Positions 46,199 to 57,109 of a stretch of 64,000 nucleotides of DNA are shown one piece after another. Each line of letters opens with the position of its first letter. Position 1 is the stretch's first letter. Both the position numbers and the translations under genes were made by a program. The DNA is from Balneolales bacterium (GTDB taxonomy: Bacteria; Bacteroidota; Rhodothermia; Balneolales; Natronogracilivirgulaceae), in the NCBI GenBank assembly GCA_007132975.1, contig SLNO01000042.1, positions 44,137 to 108,136 on the forward strand, written 5' to 3'. Below the pieces are notes generated by a model, which was not told where the DNA came from, did no database searches, and saw only the letters and a program-made list of their open reading frames with translations.

Positions 46199-46846
46199 TC
46201 AAACAAACCAGGTTTCTCTGCGCTGTTCCTGGTCGAGCAGCTGTTCATCGAGATTGTATATCTGGTTGTAGCCAACGGTGACAATCAATATCCCGCAGCT
46301 CGTCAGAAGCATCCATGCGTATGCTGGAAAGTCGAAATACGTTTCCGGTATCCAGTACATAACAAAGGTGATTGCAAAAAACAACACGCCAACAAGCATG
46401 TAAGCATAGCTACCGTCTTTTTTAGTCCTGTAGCTGTAAATAAGTAATGATATCAGTAACGCGCTGCCTTGATACAATGCCAGTGCCCATTGCTTTACAA
46501 TTACAGTTTCAATAATGAGCGGATACACAAGGATGAGAATCAGCGGAGCAAATGTGAAAGATTTCGGGAATCTGGAAAAAACAGGCCTGAACTCGCGTAA
46601 CAGTGCCGCTGCAGCTGAAAGCACGAGGGAAACAGAAAAAACGGTGGACCACTCACCGATGAATAATGGATCCAGAACGGGGAAAAAAATGGCAAGGAAC
46701 GACGCTATCCCTATCAGTGCAAGGAAGGCAGCGGAAGTACCCAGACAGAAATGAATTATCCTTCTGTCAATGGAATAAAGCCTGTAAAAATTAATTGTGG
46801 CGTAAAAGGAAATGATAAAAAGGATTATACCTGATAAACCTTCCAT
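46199..46846 (-). CDS. Hypothetical membrane protein (about six TM segments)
   Basis: 215 aa, highly hydrophobic, no family recognised. Confidence 0.6.
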   Translation of the reverse strand: MEGLSGIILFIISFYATINFYRLYSIDRRIIHFCLGTSAAFLALIGIASFLAIFFPVLDPLFIGEWSTVFSVSLVLSAAAALLREFRPVFSRFPKSFTFAPLILILVYPLIIETVIVKQWALALYQGSALLISLLIYSYRTKKDGSYAYMLVGVLFFAITFVMYWIPETYFDFPAYAWMLLTSCGILIVTVGYNQIYNLDEQLLDQEQRRETWFV

Positions 46847-46910
46847 AATATTTTAATATGTGAAATGAAAAAGCAGCTATGCCTCCTTATCAGCTATAGA
46901 CGCAGTAATA

Positions 46911-47399
46911 TCAGCCATGGAGCTTTTCAATATCCATTGAAAGCATCCTTTCAGCTACCGATTTAAGCTGCTTTCTATCATAGCGTACCATGCTTTCGAC
47001 CAGTGCTGTCAAATCATAATCCCCATCCAGAAACACAAAGGTTTTTTGGAATTCCTGGCTGTCCAATTCCTCCAGCAGCCCTATAACCTCTCTCCTGCTG
47101 CTGATAAGACTGTCCAGTAGCACGTCTGGATCATCCAATTGAGTTCGGGATTTTTCCATGCGTGAATCGAAATCCCGGAAGCTCCATTCCAGGGGCTGGT
47201 CGTTGCCCTTTGTCATTTTCTGAATCAACGGCAGGAAAAAAACGTTTGCAGCCTCTCCAATCCGCGCAAGCAGATCCAGGACGGAGTCCTGTCCCATGGG
47301 CCTCTCATCAAATGGAACCTCCCTGACCATGCTTTTAAGCAGGGTCAGTTCGTCAACCAGCCATGCTGCGTCACCGATTAGTTGCTTGTGAGTGGTCAT
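46911..47399 (-). CDS. Hypothetical protein, possibly DinB-like
   Basis: 162 aa helical protein; layout compatible with a DinB-like four-helix bundle, not confirmed. Confidence 0.5.
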   Translation of the reverse strand: MTTHKQLIGDAAWLVDELTLLKSMVREVPFDERPMGQDSVLDLLARIGEAANVFFLPLIQKMTKGNDQPLEWSFRDFDSRMEKSRTQLDDPDVLLDSLISSRREVIGLLEELDSQEFQKTFVFLDGDYDLTALVESMVRYDRKQLKSVAERMLSMDIEKLHG

Positions 47400-47487
47400 C
47401 GGAGGGTGGATAATCTGTTAACCAAAATCTTGGGGATATTGCTGATTTCAAATTGCACAACAATGCCAGTGGCGCGGCACGGCATGG

Positions 47488-48174
47488 TCAGTCCCTTTTG
47501 AGTTCTGGCTGTTTGCCCTGTTTTCTTTGTTCTTCGATCATTTCAACCAGTGACAGACTCGTTTCCCAGCGTTTGTCGCGGTTTCGGACAGAGTGGATAT
47601 TGTTGTCTTCGTCAAAATTCCAAAACTGACCGAATTGACGATTTTTATATTCTCGGAGATACTCAAGGCGATCCCTGAGCTCTTCTTTTGATACCAGAAG
47701 CTTCGATTTGTCATAGACCGCCTCTTCCCTTGTCTCAAATACTAGGTCGTAATCCTTGCTCATGACAATCGCCTCTTCCGGACAAACTTCCTCGCAATAA
47801 CCGCAATAAATGCAACGGAGCATGTTTATTTCGAAGAAATCAGGATACCGCTCTTTGGGGTCATCGCTATTTTCAGATGCCTGCATGCTTATGGCAAGCG
47901 GTGGACATGCACGGGCACACAACCCGCAGGCCACACAGCGCTCCTGACCTTCATCCTCCACAAGAACAGGCCGTCCCCGGAATATGGACGGTGGATCGAA
48001 CCGCTCTTCGGGGTATTTCATGGTGAATTTTGGCTGGAACATCTGCTTCAGCGTGTACCACATCCCACGGAAAATTTCCGGGAAATAAATCCTTTCAAGA
48101 AAGTTCAGCGTCCGTTCTCTTGCTGGATCGCTAACTTTTGCATTGGTTCTTGGTATCTCGAGGTTTTCTGACAT
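47488..48174 (-). CDS. nuoI: NADH-quinone oxidoreductase subunit NuoI
   Basis: [16 protein letters not shown] and [24 protein letters not shown] two 4Fe-4S motifs. Confidence 0.92.
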   Translation of the reverse strand: MSENLEIPRTNAKVSDPARERTLNFLERIYFPEIFRGMWYTLKQMFQPKFTMKYPEERFDPPSIFRGRPVLVEDEGQERCVACGLCARACPPLAISMQASENSDDPKERYPDFFEINMLRCIYCGYCEEVCPEEAIVMSKDYDLVFETREEAVYDKSKLLVSKEELRDRLEYLREYKNRQFGQFWNFDEDNNIHSVRNRDKRWETSLSLVEMIEEQRKQGKQPELKRD

Positions 48175-48294
48175 TCTTTCTTACGTGTCGCAGTTGAAAA
48201 TTAGCCTGGATTAGTCCTGTACAAGGCATTCCAAAAATAACGCATGTCTGTGTTCCATCAAAGGATTCTGTTTCATTAAGCCAGGGCAAGGGGA

Positions 48295-49602
48295 TTATTT
48301 TTCCTTGAATACCATGGTAATGGGCACTCCTTTAAACTGGAACCATGCACGCAGCTGGTTTTCTATATATCGCCTGTAATTGGCCGGAAGTTCCCTGGGC
48401 ATGTTCATGAAAAAAGCGAACACCGGTGGACGGCTTTTCACCTGGGTGACATATTTGATGGTCAGTTGATGACCCCGTGCATAGGGAAGCGGGCGCTGGG
48501 ACGTGATCTCCTTGAGGAAACGGTTGAGTTCTGATGTCGAAATTTTTTTTGAGCGGTGTTGCAGGACCTCTTCGGCTTCATCAATGACACGGTGGATTCG
48601 TTGTCCGGAAACGGCCGAAATGGTGACCACGGGAACGTATTTCAGATTGGGTACCTTCCGGTAAACGGCTTCCATGAACTCCTTTGCCGTATTTGTCTCC
48701 TTTTCGATAAGATCCCATTTGTTAAGGGCTATTACCATGCCCTTGTTGAATTGTTCCGCCTGTCGCAGCAAGCGCGCTTCCTGGAGCTGGAATCCCTGGG
48801 GGGCGTCTACCAGCAGGATGGCAACATCGCATTCACGGATGCTTTTCTCGGTGCGTATGAGGCTGTAGAATTCGATGTTGTCTTGCACGCGGGAACGTTT
48901 GCGCAGCCCCGCAGTATCGATGAGCGTATAGGTGTTATCATTATACTTGAGCAGGCTGTTAACAGAATCCCGGGTAGTTCCTGCAATGTCTGTCACGATG
49001 CATCGATCGTCATTGAGCAAGGCGTTTATGAAACTGCTCTTGCCAACGTTTGGCCGACCAATCACAGCAAATTTCGGCCATTTTTCCGCCTCTGTGATCT
49101 CTTTTTGCTCAGGCAGCATGCCAGACAGGCGATCCAGCAGCTCGCCGCTGCCCATGCCGGAAAGAGCCGAAACCGGAAACAGGTCCTCAAATCCAAGGCG
49201 GTAAAATTCAGGTGCTAGCATGGCTTTTCCACTGTCGTCGGATTTATTGACGGCAAGGATTACCGGTTTGTTCTGTTTTCGAAGCAATTTGGCCACTGCG
49301 TCATCTTCTGTTGTAATCCCTTGCAGCACATCAACAACGAAAATGATAAGGTCGGCCTCGCGAATGGCCAATTCCACCTGGTTTCTTATCCCTTGAACAA
49401 TGGCGTCCCCTTTGTCCGGTAGCCAGCCACCTGTGTCGATAATGGTAAAATCCCGGCCGTTCCAAAAGCTTTCCCCATAATGGCGATCGCGGGTTACACC
49501 TGCCTCGTCATGTACGATGGCCTGTCTCTCACCGAGCAAACGGTTGAAAAGTGTGGATTTGCCGACGTTAGGACGGCCTACAATGGCAACTACAGGCAAC
49601 AT
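48295..49602 (-). CDS. der: Ribosome biogenesis GTPase Der
   Basis: Two G domains: VAIVGRPNVGKSTLFNRLLG and FAVIGRPNVGKSSFINALL; C-terminal KH-like domain. Confidence 0.97.
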   Translation of the reverse strand: MLPVVAIVGRPNVGKSTLFNRLLGERQAIVHDEAGVTRDRHYGESFWNGRDFTIIDTGGWLPDKGDAIVQGIRNQVELAIREADLIIFVVDVLQGITTEDDAVAKLLRKQNKPVILAVNKSDDSGKAMLAPEFYRLGFEDLFPVSALSGMGSGELLDRLSGMLPEQKEITEAEKWPKFAVIGRPNVGKSSFINALLNDDRCIVTDIAGTTRDSVNSLLKYNDNTYTLIDTAGLRKRSRVQDNIEFYSLIRTEKSIRECDVAILLVDAPQGFQLQEARLLRQAEQFNKGMVIALNKWDLIEKETNTAKEFMEAVYRKVPNLKYVPVVTISAVSGQRIHRVIDEAEEVLQHRSKKISTSELNRFLKEITSQRPLPYARGHQLTIKYVTQVKSRPPVFAFFMNMPRELPANYRRYIENQLRAWFQFKGVPITMVFKEK

Positions 49603-49650
49603 TCGGACAGTGATTTTTTATGAAATGTGACAACACAGCTGCATATTTTT

Positions 49651-49658
49651 TATCTTTG
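49651..49658 (+). promoter_or_regulatory. Candidate TAnnTTTG -7 box (TATCTTTG) for the 49696 gene
   Basis: Perfect TAnnTTTG 38 nt upstream of the ATG at 49696; no clear -33 box. Confidence 0.35.
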
Positions 49659-49695
49659 TGAAGATACACATCGTTATCTCAGTAAAAAAACAGAT

Positions 49696-49935
49696 ATGCT
49701 TCAAATCGTACATGAGCAATTTGGAACCGTTGGTTCCATTCTGGTCGCACTTATTGCCTTTACTTTTGTTATATTGTGGATTGCGGCTATTTCAGGCATT
49801 CAGGAGTACCCATACTCCGAAAAGCGGAAGCTCTTTATAACAGTATTGTTCATCCTGATCCCTCCCTACGCCCTGATCTGGCTGGGCAAAGATATGTACA
49901 GGCAGTACAAAATCCTGAAGCTTGAAAAGGATTAA
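49696..49935 (+). CDS. Small membrane protein (PLDc_N-like / cardiolipin synthase N-terminal-like)
   Basis: MLQIVHEQFGTVGSILVALIAFTFVILWIAAISGI...LFILIPPYALIWLGKDMYRQYK; ORF opens at 49627 but ATG 49696 lies downstream of the TATCTTTG box. Confidence 0.6.
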   Translation: MLQIVHEQFGTVGSILVALIAFTFVILWIAAISGIQEYPYSEKRKLFITVLFILIPPYALIWLGKDMYRQYKILKLEKD

Positions 49936-49972
49936 AATTGCCGGGAAGACGTATACTTTGTTTCTAAAAGTT

Positions 49973-51994
49973 TCATTGTTGGATATCTGAAGACAGGGAT
50001 CCATCGCTTATCTGTTTTATGGCGGGCTTTTCTTCTAAAAGCCATGTTTCCAGCACTTTTTCGGGGATTCCCTGCAGGAAACGCGAGGGATTTGAAAAAT
50101 ATTCACCATAAGAGCTTTCTTTTGTCACCGGATATGTCACGAAAAGCCTCTCTCTGGCACGGGTGCAAGCTACGTACAGCAACCTCAATTCCTCGTCCAT
50201 GGCGTCCGGGTCGTCCACGGCATATCCGGATGGAAGTATGCCTTCCAGACACTGGATCAGGAACACTGTATCCCATTCCAGTCCCTTTGCCGAGTGGATC
50301 GTGCTCAGGATCAATGGGTTTTCATCTTTGACGGAGCGTTCTGTGTCGACTGCAGTGGCATCGAGCGGATCCAGCGTAAGTTCTTGAAGGAGCTGGTCCA
50401 GATTACTGTAGGATGCAGCCAGGCCTGAAAAAGCCTCCAGATCCTTAAGCCGCTTCGGATGGTCATCGAAATGTTTGGCGCATATGGGTTTATAGTACTC
50501 CGCTGCAGCCTCAATAGCTTTACCGGGCTGGTTACGATTGGTTGCAATCTCGGATAGTGCCAAACTTAGCTGCTCAAGATGTTTCCGGTATGATCGGCTG
50601 GCCATTCCGCACTCGGCAAAATCTCGGGTTTTGTTACGTCTGAGCCAGGAAATAAGATCTTCAGCTGTTTTCGGTCCAATTCCCTCCAACAGAAGCAACA
50701 CCCTGTTCCATGAAATACTGTCATCTGGATTTACAATTATCTTGACATGCGCTAAAATATCGCGTATATGAGCCGCTTCAGCAAATTTCTGACCGCCGAA
50801 CTTCTGAAACGGGATATTTTTTCGATTCAGTTCCCACTCCAGGTCATAAGAGTCACGTCCATTTCGAAAGAGCACGGCCATATCACCCAGAGAAAGCCCC
50901 ATTTCTCTCATTTGAAGGATCATTTGCGAAACAAAGCGCGACTGGTCCCTTTCGCAGGGGGCTTTGACTATTCCTGGAAGATCCCCTCCCTCCTTGCGAG
51001 TGAAAAGTTTTTTGTCAAACTTTTTAGAAGCTTTGCTTATCAAAGTATTGGCGAGATCAAGTATGGGCTGAACAGATCGATAATTTTCCTCAAGGCGTAT
51101 AATCCTGCATCCCTCGAATCGGTCTGGAAATGTCAGAATGTTTCGGAAATCCGCACCACGAAAGGCATATATACTTTGAGCGTCATCCCCTACCGCCATG
51201 ATATTTCCATGTTCCGAACTGAAAAGATCTGCCAGTTCAGCCTGCAAAGCGTTGGTATCCTGGTACTCATCCACCATAACATGACGGTTGGCACATGCCA
51301 CTTTTCGGCGTATCTGTTCATTTTCCAGCAACAATTTTTTAGAATTAACAAGCAAATCGTCAAAATCCATTACACCATTCTCGCTTTTATAAGCAGAGTA
51401 TCTTGATTGCACCTCTTCAATGAGCTCATGATGGACAAGAAACTGAGGATATTCCGAGGCCAACACCTCATAGATTGGTACTTGACGGTTCACTGAGCTG
51501 GAGAAAATGGATAGCAGTGTCTGTTTTTGGGGGAAACGCTTGCCGCGGACTTGTGCAGCCAGGGGCCCCCTCACATAATGTATGGCGTCCGCAGCATCTG
51601 CCTGATCGAGCAGAGTGAATGAAGGTGGGTATGCGATATGGGTGGCATAGGTGTGGAGCAGCTGGTTACAGTAGTGGTGAAACGTGCCGCCCCTGACATG
51701 TGCACACCGTTCGTCAAGTACATCAGCGGCTTTATCCAGCATTTCTTTTGCCGCGCGACGGGTAAAGGTCAGCAGCAGTATATTGGAGGGAAGCACTCCG
51801 TCTTCCACGAGCCGTGCGACACGATAGACCAGGGTCCTGGTTTTTCCGGTTCCAGCACCTGCAATCAAAAGTGCCGGACCGTAATCGTGCATAACAGCAT
51901 CGTACTGCTGTTCGTTAAGCAGGTCAGTATAGGCGATACGATAATCAGATTCCCGCCGACTACCCTTGTCCTGTTCAAGTACAAAGCGTTTCAT
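49973..51994 (-). CDS. UvrD/Rep-family ATP-dependent helicase
   Basis: LLIAGAGTGKTRTLVYRVARLV, MVDEYQDTNALQAELA, AVGDDAQSIYAFRGAD, STIHSAKGLEWDTVFLI. ORF opens at 52066; ATG 51994 (MKRFVLEQ) likelier. Confidence 0.93.
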   Translation of the reverse strand: MKRFVLEQDKGSRRESDYRIAYTDLLNEQQYDAVMHDYGPALLIAGAGTGKTRTLVYRVARLVEDGVLPSNILLLTFTRRAAKEMLDKAADVLDERCAHVRGGTFHHYCNQLLHTYATHIAYPPSFTLLDQADAADAIHYVRGPLAAQVRGKRFPQKQTLLSIFSSSVNRQVPIYEVLASEYPQFLVHHELIEEVQSRYSAYKSENGVMDFDDLLVNSKKLLLENEQIRRKVACANRHVMVDEYQDTNALQAELADLFSSEHGNIMAVGDDAQSIYAFRGADFRNILTFPDRFEGCRIIRLEENYRSVQPILDLANTLISKASKKFDKKLFTRKEGGDLPGIVKAPCERDQSRFVSQMILQMREMGLSLGDMAVLFRNGRDSYDLEWELNRKNIPFQKFGGQKFAEAAHIRDILAHVKIIVNPDDSISWNRVLLLLEGIGPKTAEDLISWLRRNKTRDFAECGMASRSYRKHLEQLSLALSEIATNRNQPGKAIEAAAEYYKPICAKHFDDHPKRLKDLEAFSGLAASYSNLDQLLQELTLDPLDATAVDTERSVKDENPLILSTIHSAKGLEWDTVFLIQCLEGILPSGYAVDDPDAMDEELRLLYVACTRARERLFVTYPVTKESSYGEYFSNPSRFLQGIPEKVLETWLLEEKPAIKQISDGSLSSDIQQ

Positions 51995-52154
51995 GATCTG
52001 GAATATATGTAAAATATATGTTACCGGGAAACTGATAAAAGGCATCTTGAAAAACAGTAACACCAAAAAGGACTCTTCAGCCGGTGTTGGAAGCTGTGCA
52101 TAACAATCAGGGAAAGATTCTTATTTTACCATACATACCATCATTTATCGCTTC

Positions 52155-54038
52155 ATGAATATACGTACTCATTTTTTTTTAACCGTTCTGCTGCTTGCCT
52201 CCAGCCTTGCTGGTTGCGGAAAAACGGATGCGGACAAGGAAGCCAACCGGCTTTTTGTGGAGGCCTACCAGTTAACAGAGCAAGCTCACAGATCCGAGGC
52301 AAATGATCCGGCCGGTTCCTATGTGTATTATCGCAAGGCTGTTGAGAAAATTGATAATATAATTTCCAATTATCCAGGATCGGCAGTGGCTGTCGACGTT
52401 ACTCAGCGACGCACCAGAATTGGGGAAATAACTATAGGTGAGTTACGCGACAAGGTACCGCGTCTTGCCGCCAGGGCCAAAGCACTTGAGGGCTTTCATG
52501 ACCTTGCTCTTTTTCTTGCTGGTTTGGAGGATGATGAGGCGCACTTTTCCATGAAGCTGGCCCATGCCCGAAAGATGCATGAAAAAGGCTTTAACAACCG
52601 CCACGATGAACTTGTGGGAGAGCTTGCGGAGCGTGCCCAACGGCACTGGAACCGGGAGCTTACAGACCGTTTCTACTACGGACTGTCCACTCATTTTGCA
52701 GATCTGTCGCGCTGGGACGAAAGCTTGCGCTATACAGATCTGATACAGGATCATGCGCAGCTTTCAGATGCCTTGCATCACATGCTGGATCAGGGTTTCA
52801 TAGGTGAAGCTTCTTCCCGCCTGTTTCCGAGGATTACCGTATATCTGGATTACTTGGATGCCGTGAATCGCATCAGGCTTACAGAACGTTTGACCGATGG
52901 CATGCTGAGCGCAGGTTACAGGCCGCAGGCGATCGCAATCCTTCAGGAGGACCTTCCGGAACCTTCAGGCCCAGGAGCCCTGGACCACTTAACTGCACTT
53001 GTTGAACTCTCGTCTACCCTTGCAAGTCATGGTGAATATGATCTTAGTCTTTCAATTATAGAACTGATTGGAAAATATGATGCCAATTATGCTGATTTTT
53101 CGCGAAGAGATCTGGCTGTTGCCATGGCGAGACGTGGAGATCCTGATCGCGCCATAGAATTCGCTGGACAATTCGAAAGGGATCAGTTCAGATACACTGC
53201 ATTATCGTCAATTGCTCTTGAACTCTCAGAGTCTGATAGTATTGATGCCGCTTTAATGCTGCTCGACAGGATTCCGGACGACCTTGCAGAAAAAACGGAT
53301 GTCGTTCTTCGAATGGCGCTTTTATCAAATGAGCATGCCGACTCGCTGTTGAATATGGCGCTCCCGGGAATTGAGGCAGTGGATGCACCCATGATCCGAG
53401 CGGGATTGCACATCCGTGTTGCGGAGATTCATCTGCGGCAAAACCGCCGGTCCCTTGCGGCAGAAGCTATGGAATTGGCCGAAGAGCACGCCGCTGTGTT
53501 ATCAGATCCGGAAAACATCAACCATACTATCACTTCCATTATCAAAACCTGGTTGTCCCTTGGGCGACCTGACCGTGCCCTGGACGCCGCCTCATGGTTC
53601 CGGATGGACCATCCCTCCTTCGCACGCATCGCCCCGGATCTGTTTTCCCATTCCATCAACCGCGGTTTCCATGATTTTGCCAGGACCATCGCAGGCATGA
53701 CCGACCGAAGACCGTTTTTCCAGTTCAAGTTGATTTCCGTCTACCTTGATCAGGGTATGATCTCTCAACCATCTGAACTTGCGTACGAAATCCGTGATTT
53801 CTACTGGAGATCACGGGCAGTATCATTGTTAGTAAGCGATTTGAAAAACAAAGTCAATCCCGCTGCTGCAGAACGTGCAGCTACTGACGCTCTTCTGATG
53901 ATGCAGCGGATCCGCGATACATCCCAGAAAAAACAGGCTTTATTCCATGCTGCATCACTATTTGCGTCCGCCGACATGGTCATGGAGCAGGAGCTTCGAC
54001 TACTAGTAACGGAACTTATTAGTCAGATTGATACTTAA
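52155..54038 (+). CDS. Putative lipoprotein with TPR-like helical repeats
   Basis: MNIRTHFFLTVLLLASSLAGCGKT lipobox; long helical repeat-like sequence. Confidence 0.7.
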   Translation: MNIRTHFFLTVLLLASSLAGCGKTDADKEANRLFVEAYQLTEQAHRSEANDPAGSYVYYRKAVEKIDNIISNYPGSAVAVDVTQRRTRIGEITIGELRDKVPRLAARAKALEGFHDLALFLAGLEDDEAHFSMKLAHARKMHEKGFNNRHDELVGELAERAQRHWNRELTDRFYYGLSTHFADLSRWDESLRYTDLIQDHAQLSDALHHMLDQGFIGEASSRLFPRITVYLDYLDAVNRIRLTERLTDGMLSAGYRPQAIAILQEDLPEPSGPGALDHLTALVELSSTLASHGEYDLSLSIIELIGKYDANYADFSRRDLAVAMARRGDPDRAIEFAGQFERDQFRYTALSSIALELSESDSIDAALMLLDRIPDDLAEKTDVVLRMALLSNEHADSLLNMALPGIEAVDAPMIRAGLHIRVAEIHLRQNRRSLAAEAMELAEEHAAVLSDPENINHTITSIIKTWLSLGRPDRALDAASWFRMDHPSFARIAPDLFSHSINRGFHDFARTIAGMTDRRPFFQFKLISVYLDQGMISQPSELAYEIRDFYWRSRAVSLLVSDLKNKVNPAAAERAATDALLMMQRIRDTSQKKQALFHAASLFASADMVMEQELRLLVTELISQIDT

Positions 54039-54072
54039 ATTTACATTTTACGCTAAAAAACATTTCAAACGA

Positions 54073-55131
54073 ATGTCAGCGTCACGTTTCTATTTATCCT
54101 TACTGCTAACCGTTTGTTTCTTTGCAGCTTTCTCATGCACACGAGCGATAGTCTATGTTGACCAGGAGCCTGGAACAGGAGAATACCTCACCGGGTACCC
54201 TGTCGGAAATGCCGCTCCACAACTTGAACGGATCCAGAAATCAGTAAAAAGGATCACAAGCACGTCCCATTATCAAACTTATATCTTTTCCCCGGACAGC
54301 AATATCAGGGCAGAGCAGCTTTCTTCCATTCCTGACCTGGAATATGTGGCCTCCGCTGTCGTCCAAAGTCACACCACATCTTCCGGCACGGCTATCGTCA
54401 TCCACAATCAGGATCACCTTGTAGGCATGGTCACCGCGCGTCATGTCGTTTCATCTGCTGATACCTTGTACGAATACCTGGAGACAGGGCGCCCCTACCT
54501 TGGCAGTGTCACGATCAAAACGAATCAGGTGAACTGGCTATTTGACGCACCCTATGTCGGCACCTTCGAGATACTTGCGGAAGATGAATTTGCCGACCTT
54601 GCTATTATAGGGGCACGTGTGGACCCTAAGCTTCTGGATATTCCGGTGAGGGAGCAGTTTCCAGTCTTCCCGTATCCGTTTGGCCGTCCTGACCGCATGC
54701 GAATTGGAACCTTCACTTACAGTTTTGGCTATCCAAGAGGCTATCCCATGGTCACAACCGCCATAGTCAGCCAGGCAAGCAGGGATCGCCACCATTCTTT
54801 CGTAACGGACGGACTGTTCAACCCCGGTTTCAGCGGTGGTGCTGTTGTTGCTATCAATGGCGGGCTGCCTGCTTTTGAATGGGTGGGCATGGCAAGGTCC
54901 ACATCCGCGACTCGAGAATGGATTCTAGTCCCGGATGAGGATACTGCTGCAGAGCATCTGCTCCATCTTCCGTACGATGGTGAGGTCTTCGCGCAGGAAA
55001 AGGCACAGATCCACTATGGAATTACCCATGTGATCTCAAGCACACAAATCCGCAACATGCTCGAAGATAATGCTGTTTATCTGCTGACAAGAGGGTACAA
55101 CATTCTCCCCTTCATACAGAATCGCATGTGA
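54073..55131 (+). CDS. Putative trypsin-like serine protease lipoprotein
   Basis: Lipobox AFSC; SGTAIVIH...VTARHVVSS (His), EFADLAIIG (Asp), GLFNPGFSGGAVVAING (Ser). ORF opens at 54028; ATG 54073 used. Confidence 0.72.
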   Translation: MSASRFYLSLLLTVCFFAAFSCTRAIVYVDQEPGTGEYLTGYPVGNAAPQLERIQKSVKRITSTSHYQTYIFSPDSNIRAEQLSSIPDLEYVASAVVQSHTTSSGTAIVIHNQDHLVGMVTARHVVSSADTLYEYLETGRPYLGSVTIKTNQVNWLFDAPYVGTFEILAEDEFADLAIIGARVDPKLLDIPVREQFPVFPYPFGRPDRMRIGTFTYSFGYPRGYPMVTTAIVSQASRDRHHSFVTDGLFNPGFSGGAVVAINGGLPAFEWVGMARSTSATREWILVPDEDTAAEHLLHLPYDGEVFAQEKAQIHYGITHVISSTQIRNMLEDNAVYLLTRGYNILPFIQNRM

Positions 55132-55158
55132 CGCGGATCGGTGAACCTCCCGGCCCTG

Positions 55159-57066
55159 TCAGCGAAGCATCGCGCGGATGTCATCCACACTGAGGGAACG
55201 GAACGTGCGCTTGCCGAGCGGATCGCGGAACGGGTCGCGACAGGCGAATAGCTGATCTACCAGTGCCTCCATTTCCTCTCCCGCAAGCTTCTTGCCCCTT
55301 GGAATGGCAGCCTTGTTTGCGATAGCCAGGGCTACACGCTCTTTTTCATCCAGTGATACCGATTTGGCCATCATTTTGTACTGTTCCATGATGGATTCCA
55401 GCACATGCTGCTCATTATCGAGCCGGATATCGGACGGGACGCCCAGGATCATTGCCGAATTTCCACTGAGCAACTGAACGTTGAAACCCATTCTAGTGAT
55501 TACCTGATGAAGCTCCTTCAGCAGGCTGAAATCACTTGCTGAAAAATTGACATTGATTGGGAAAAGAAGCTGCTGAGTGCTGGGAAGACCGCTTTCGGCC
55601 TCATTCAGCACTTTTTCATAAATGATGCGCTTGTGTGCCGCGTGCTGGTCCATAACCAGCATACCGTTTCTTGTCTGGGATATGATGAACTGGTTGTGGA
55701 TTTGACTGAAGCGTGCTTCGGATGGATGTGCCATGCCTTTTTTATCCGGCCAGGATTCACTTCCAGGGCGTTGCTCTCGGCTGAAACCAGATTCTGATTC
55801 GGGGAATCCGGTCCTGCCTCCTTCTTTTTCGGGTTGCAGCCAGGCCGATGTGGGATCGGAATGATCTGTACCCTCCCCATAAAGCCGTTCCAGAGAGTCA
55901 GATGGAATATATTTTTTTGCATATCGTAAATCACCTTGAGGGATTGTACGCCTATCATCAAGATTTTGCCCGCTTTCGAACACTCTTCTGAAATGGTCCT
56001 GCCTGCCAACTTCTGTCTGCGGGATATCGGTTTCGGACGGATCCCACACAGGCACCCTCATATGGTCATTGAGCGCTTTTTTCACAACAGACCGGGTAAA
56101 TGTGGAGATCATCCGTTCATCTTCAAATTTGATCTCCTGCTTTGTTGGATGAACATTCACATCCACGCTCTCAGGATCGATTTCATAAAACAATGCGAAG
56201 AAAGGGAACTCGTTCTGTTCGAGCCAGTCGCGGTATATTTCCTGGATCACGTAGTTAAGGTGCCGGTGGTAGAATGGCCGCCTGTTCATAAACAGAAACT
56301 GCTCGCCACGGGTTTTTTTTGCCAGCTTCGGATCGGATATCAGGCCATGGATACGTACCATGCTTGTCGATTCGGCAAGGGGTATCAGGCTGGCTTTATA
56401 TGATTTCCCGAAAAGATCTGCAACGCGGGATTCCAGGTCCCCTGGGGAAAGGCGGTAGATGATCTCCCCATCAGCATCCATGTCAAAGGCGATTTCAGGC
56501 CATGCAAGAGCCGCCTGATGAAAAGAAAGCAGGATATGGCGGAACTCGGTGGCATCCGTCTTGAGAAAAGCGCGTCTCGCAGGCACATTGTAGAACAGGT
56601 TGCGTACGGTGACACTGGTGCCGTTGTCCGATGCTGCCGGTCTGAGGCCGATTTCCTCTCCGCCCCGAAGCTCATATTCGAGGCCGGACTCATCCTCAAT
56701 GCGTTTTGTGGTTACCGTCACGTGCGACACGGAGGCGATCGAAGCCATCGCTTCACCGCGGAATCCGAGCGTTCTGATTTTCTGCAAGTCATCGACGGAG
56801 CTCAATTTGGATGTGGCGTGGCGAAGAAAACAGAGCGGAAGGTCCTGCGGCGACATGCCGCATCCATTGTCCCGGACCTGGATGAGCGTGCGGCCGGCGC
56901 CCTGCAGCACAACGGTGATATGGTCGGCCCCAGCGTCTATGGCATTATCAAGAAGCTCCTTCACGACGGATGCTGGCCGCTGCACCACCTCCCCGGCCGC
57001 AATTTTATTGGAAACTTCCGGTGAAAGTATTTTTATAAGTGTGGAGGAGTCGCCTGACGTCGTCAA
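55159..57066 (-). CDS. mutL: DNA mismatch repair protein MutL
   Basis: IAAGEVVQRPASVVKELLDNAIDAGADHI, IRDNGCGM-type, TLGFRGEAMASI. Confidence 0.97.
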   Translation of the reverse strand: MTTSGDSSTLIKILSPEVSNKIAAGEVVQRPASVVKELLDNAIDAGADHITVVLQGAGRTLIQVRDNGCGMSPQDLPLCFLRHATSKLSSVDDLQKIRTLGFRGEAMASIASVSHVTVTTKRIEDESGLEYELRGGEEIGLRPAASDNGTSVTVRNLFYNVPARRAFLKTDATEFRHILLSFHQAALAWPEIAFDMDADGEIIYRLSPGDLESRVADLFGKSYKASLIPLAESTSMVRIHGLISDPKLAKKTRGEQFLFMNRRPFYHRHLNYVIQEIYRDWLEQNEFPFFALFYEIDPESVDVNVHPTKQEIKFEDERMISTFTRSVVKKALNDHMRVPVWDPSETDIPQTEVGRQDHFRRVFESGQNLDDRRTIPQGDLRYAKKYIPSDSLERLYGEGTDHSDPTSAWLQPEKEGGRTGFPESESGFSREQRPGSESWPDKKGMAHPSEARFSQIHNQFIISQTRNGMLVMDQHAAHKRIIYEKVLNEAESGLPSTQQLLFPINVNFSASDFSLLKELHQVITRMGFNVQLLSGNSAMILGVPSDIRLDNEQHVLESIMEQYKMMAKSVSLDEKERVALAIANKAAIPRGKKLAGEEMEALVDQLFACRDPFRDPLGKRTFRSLSVDDIRAMLR

Positions 57067-57109
57067 AATGTGTTCTTGCTTCTAATAGTTAGGTGACAAT
57101 TTTATGCTA

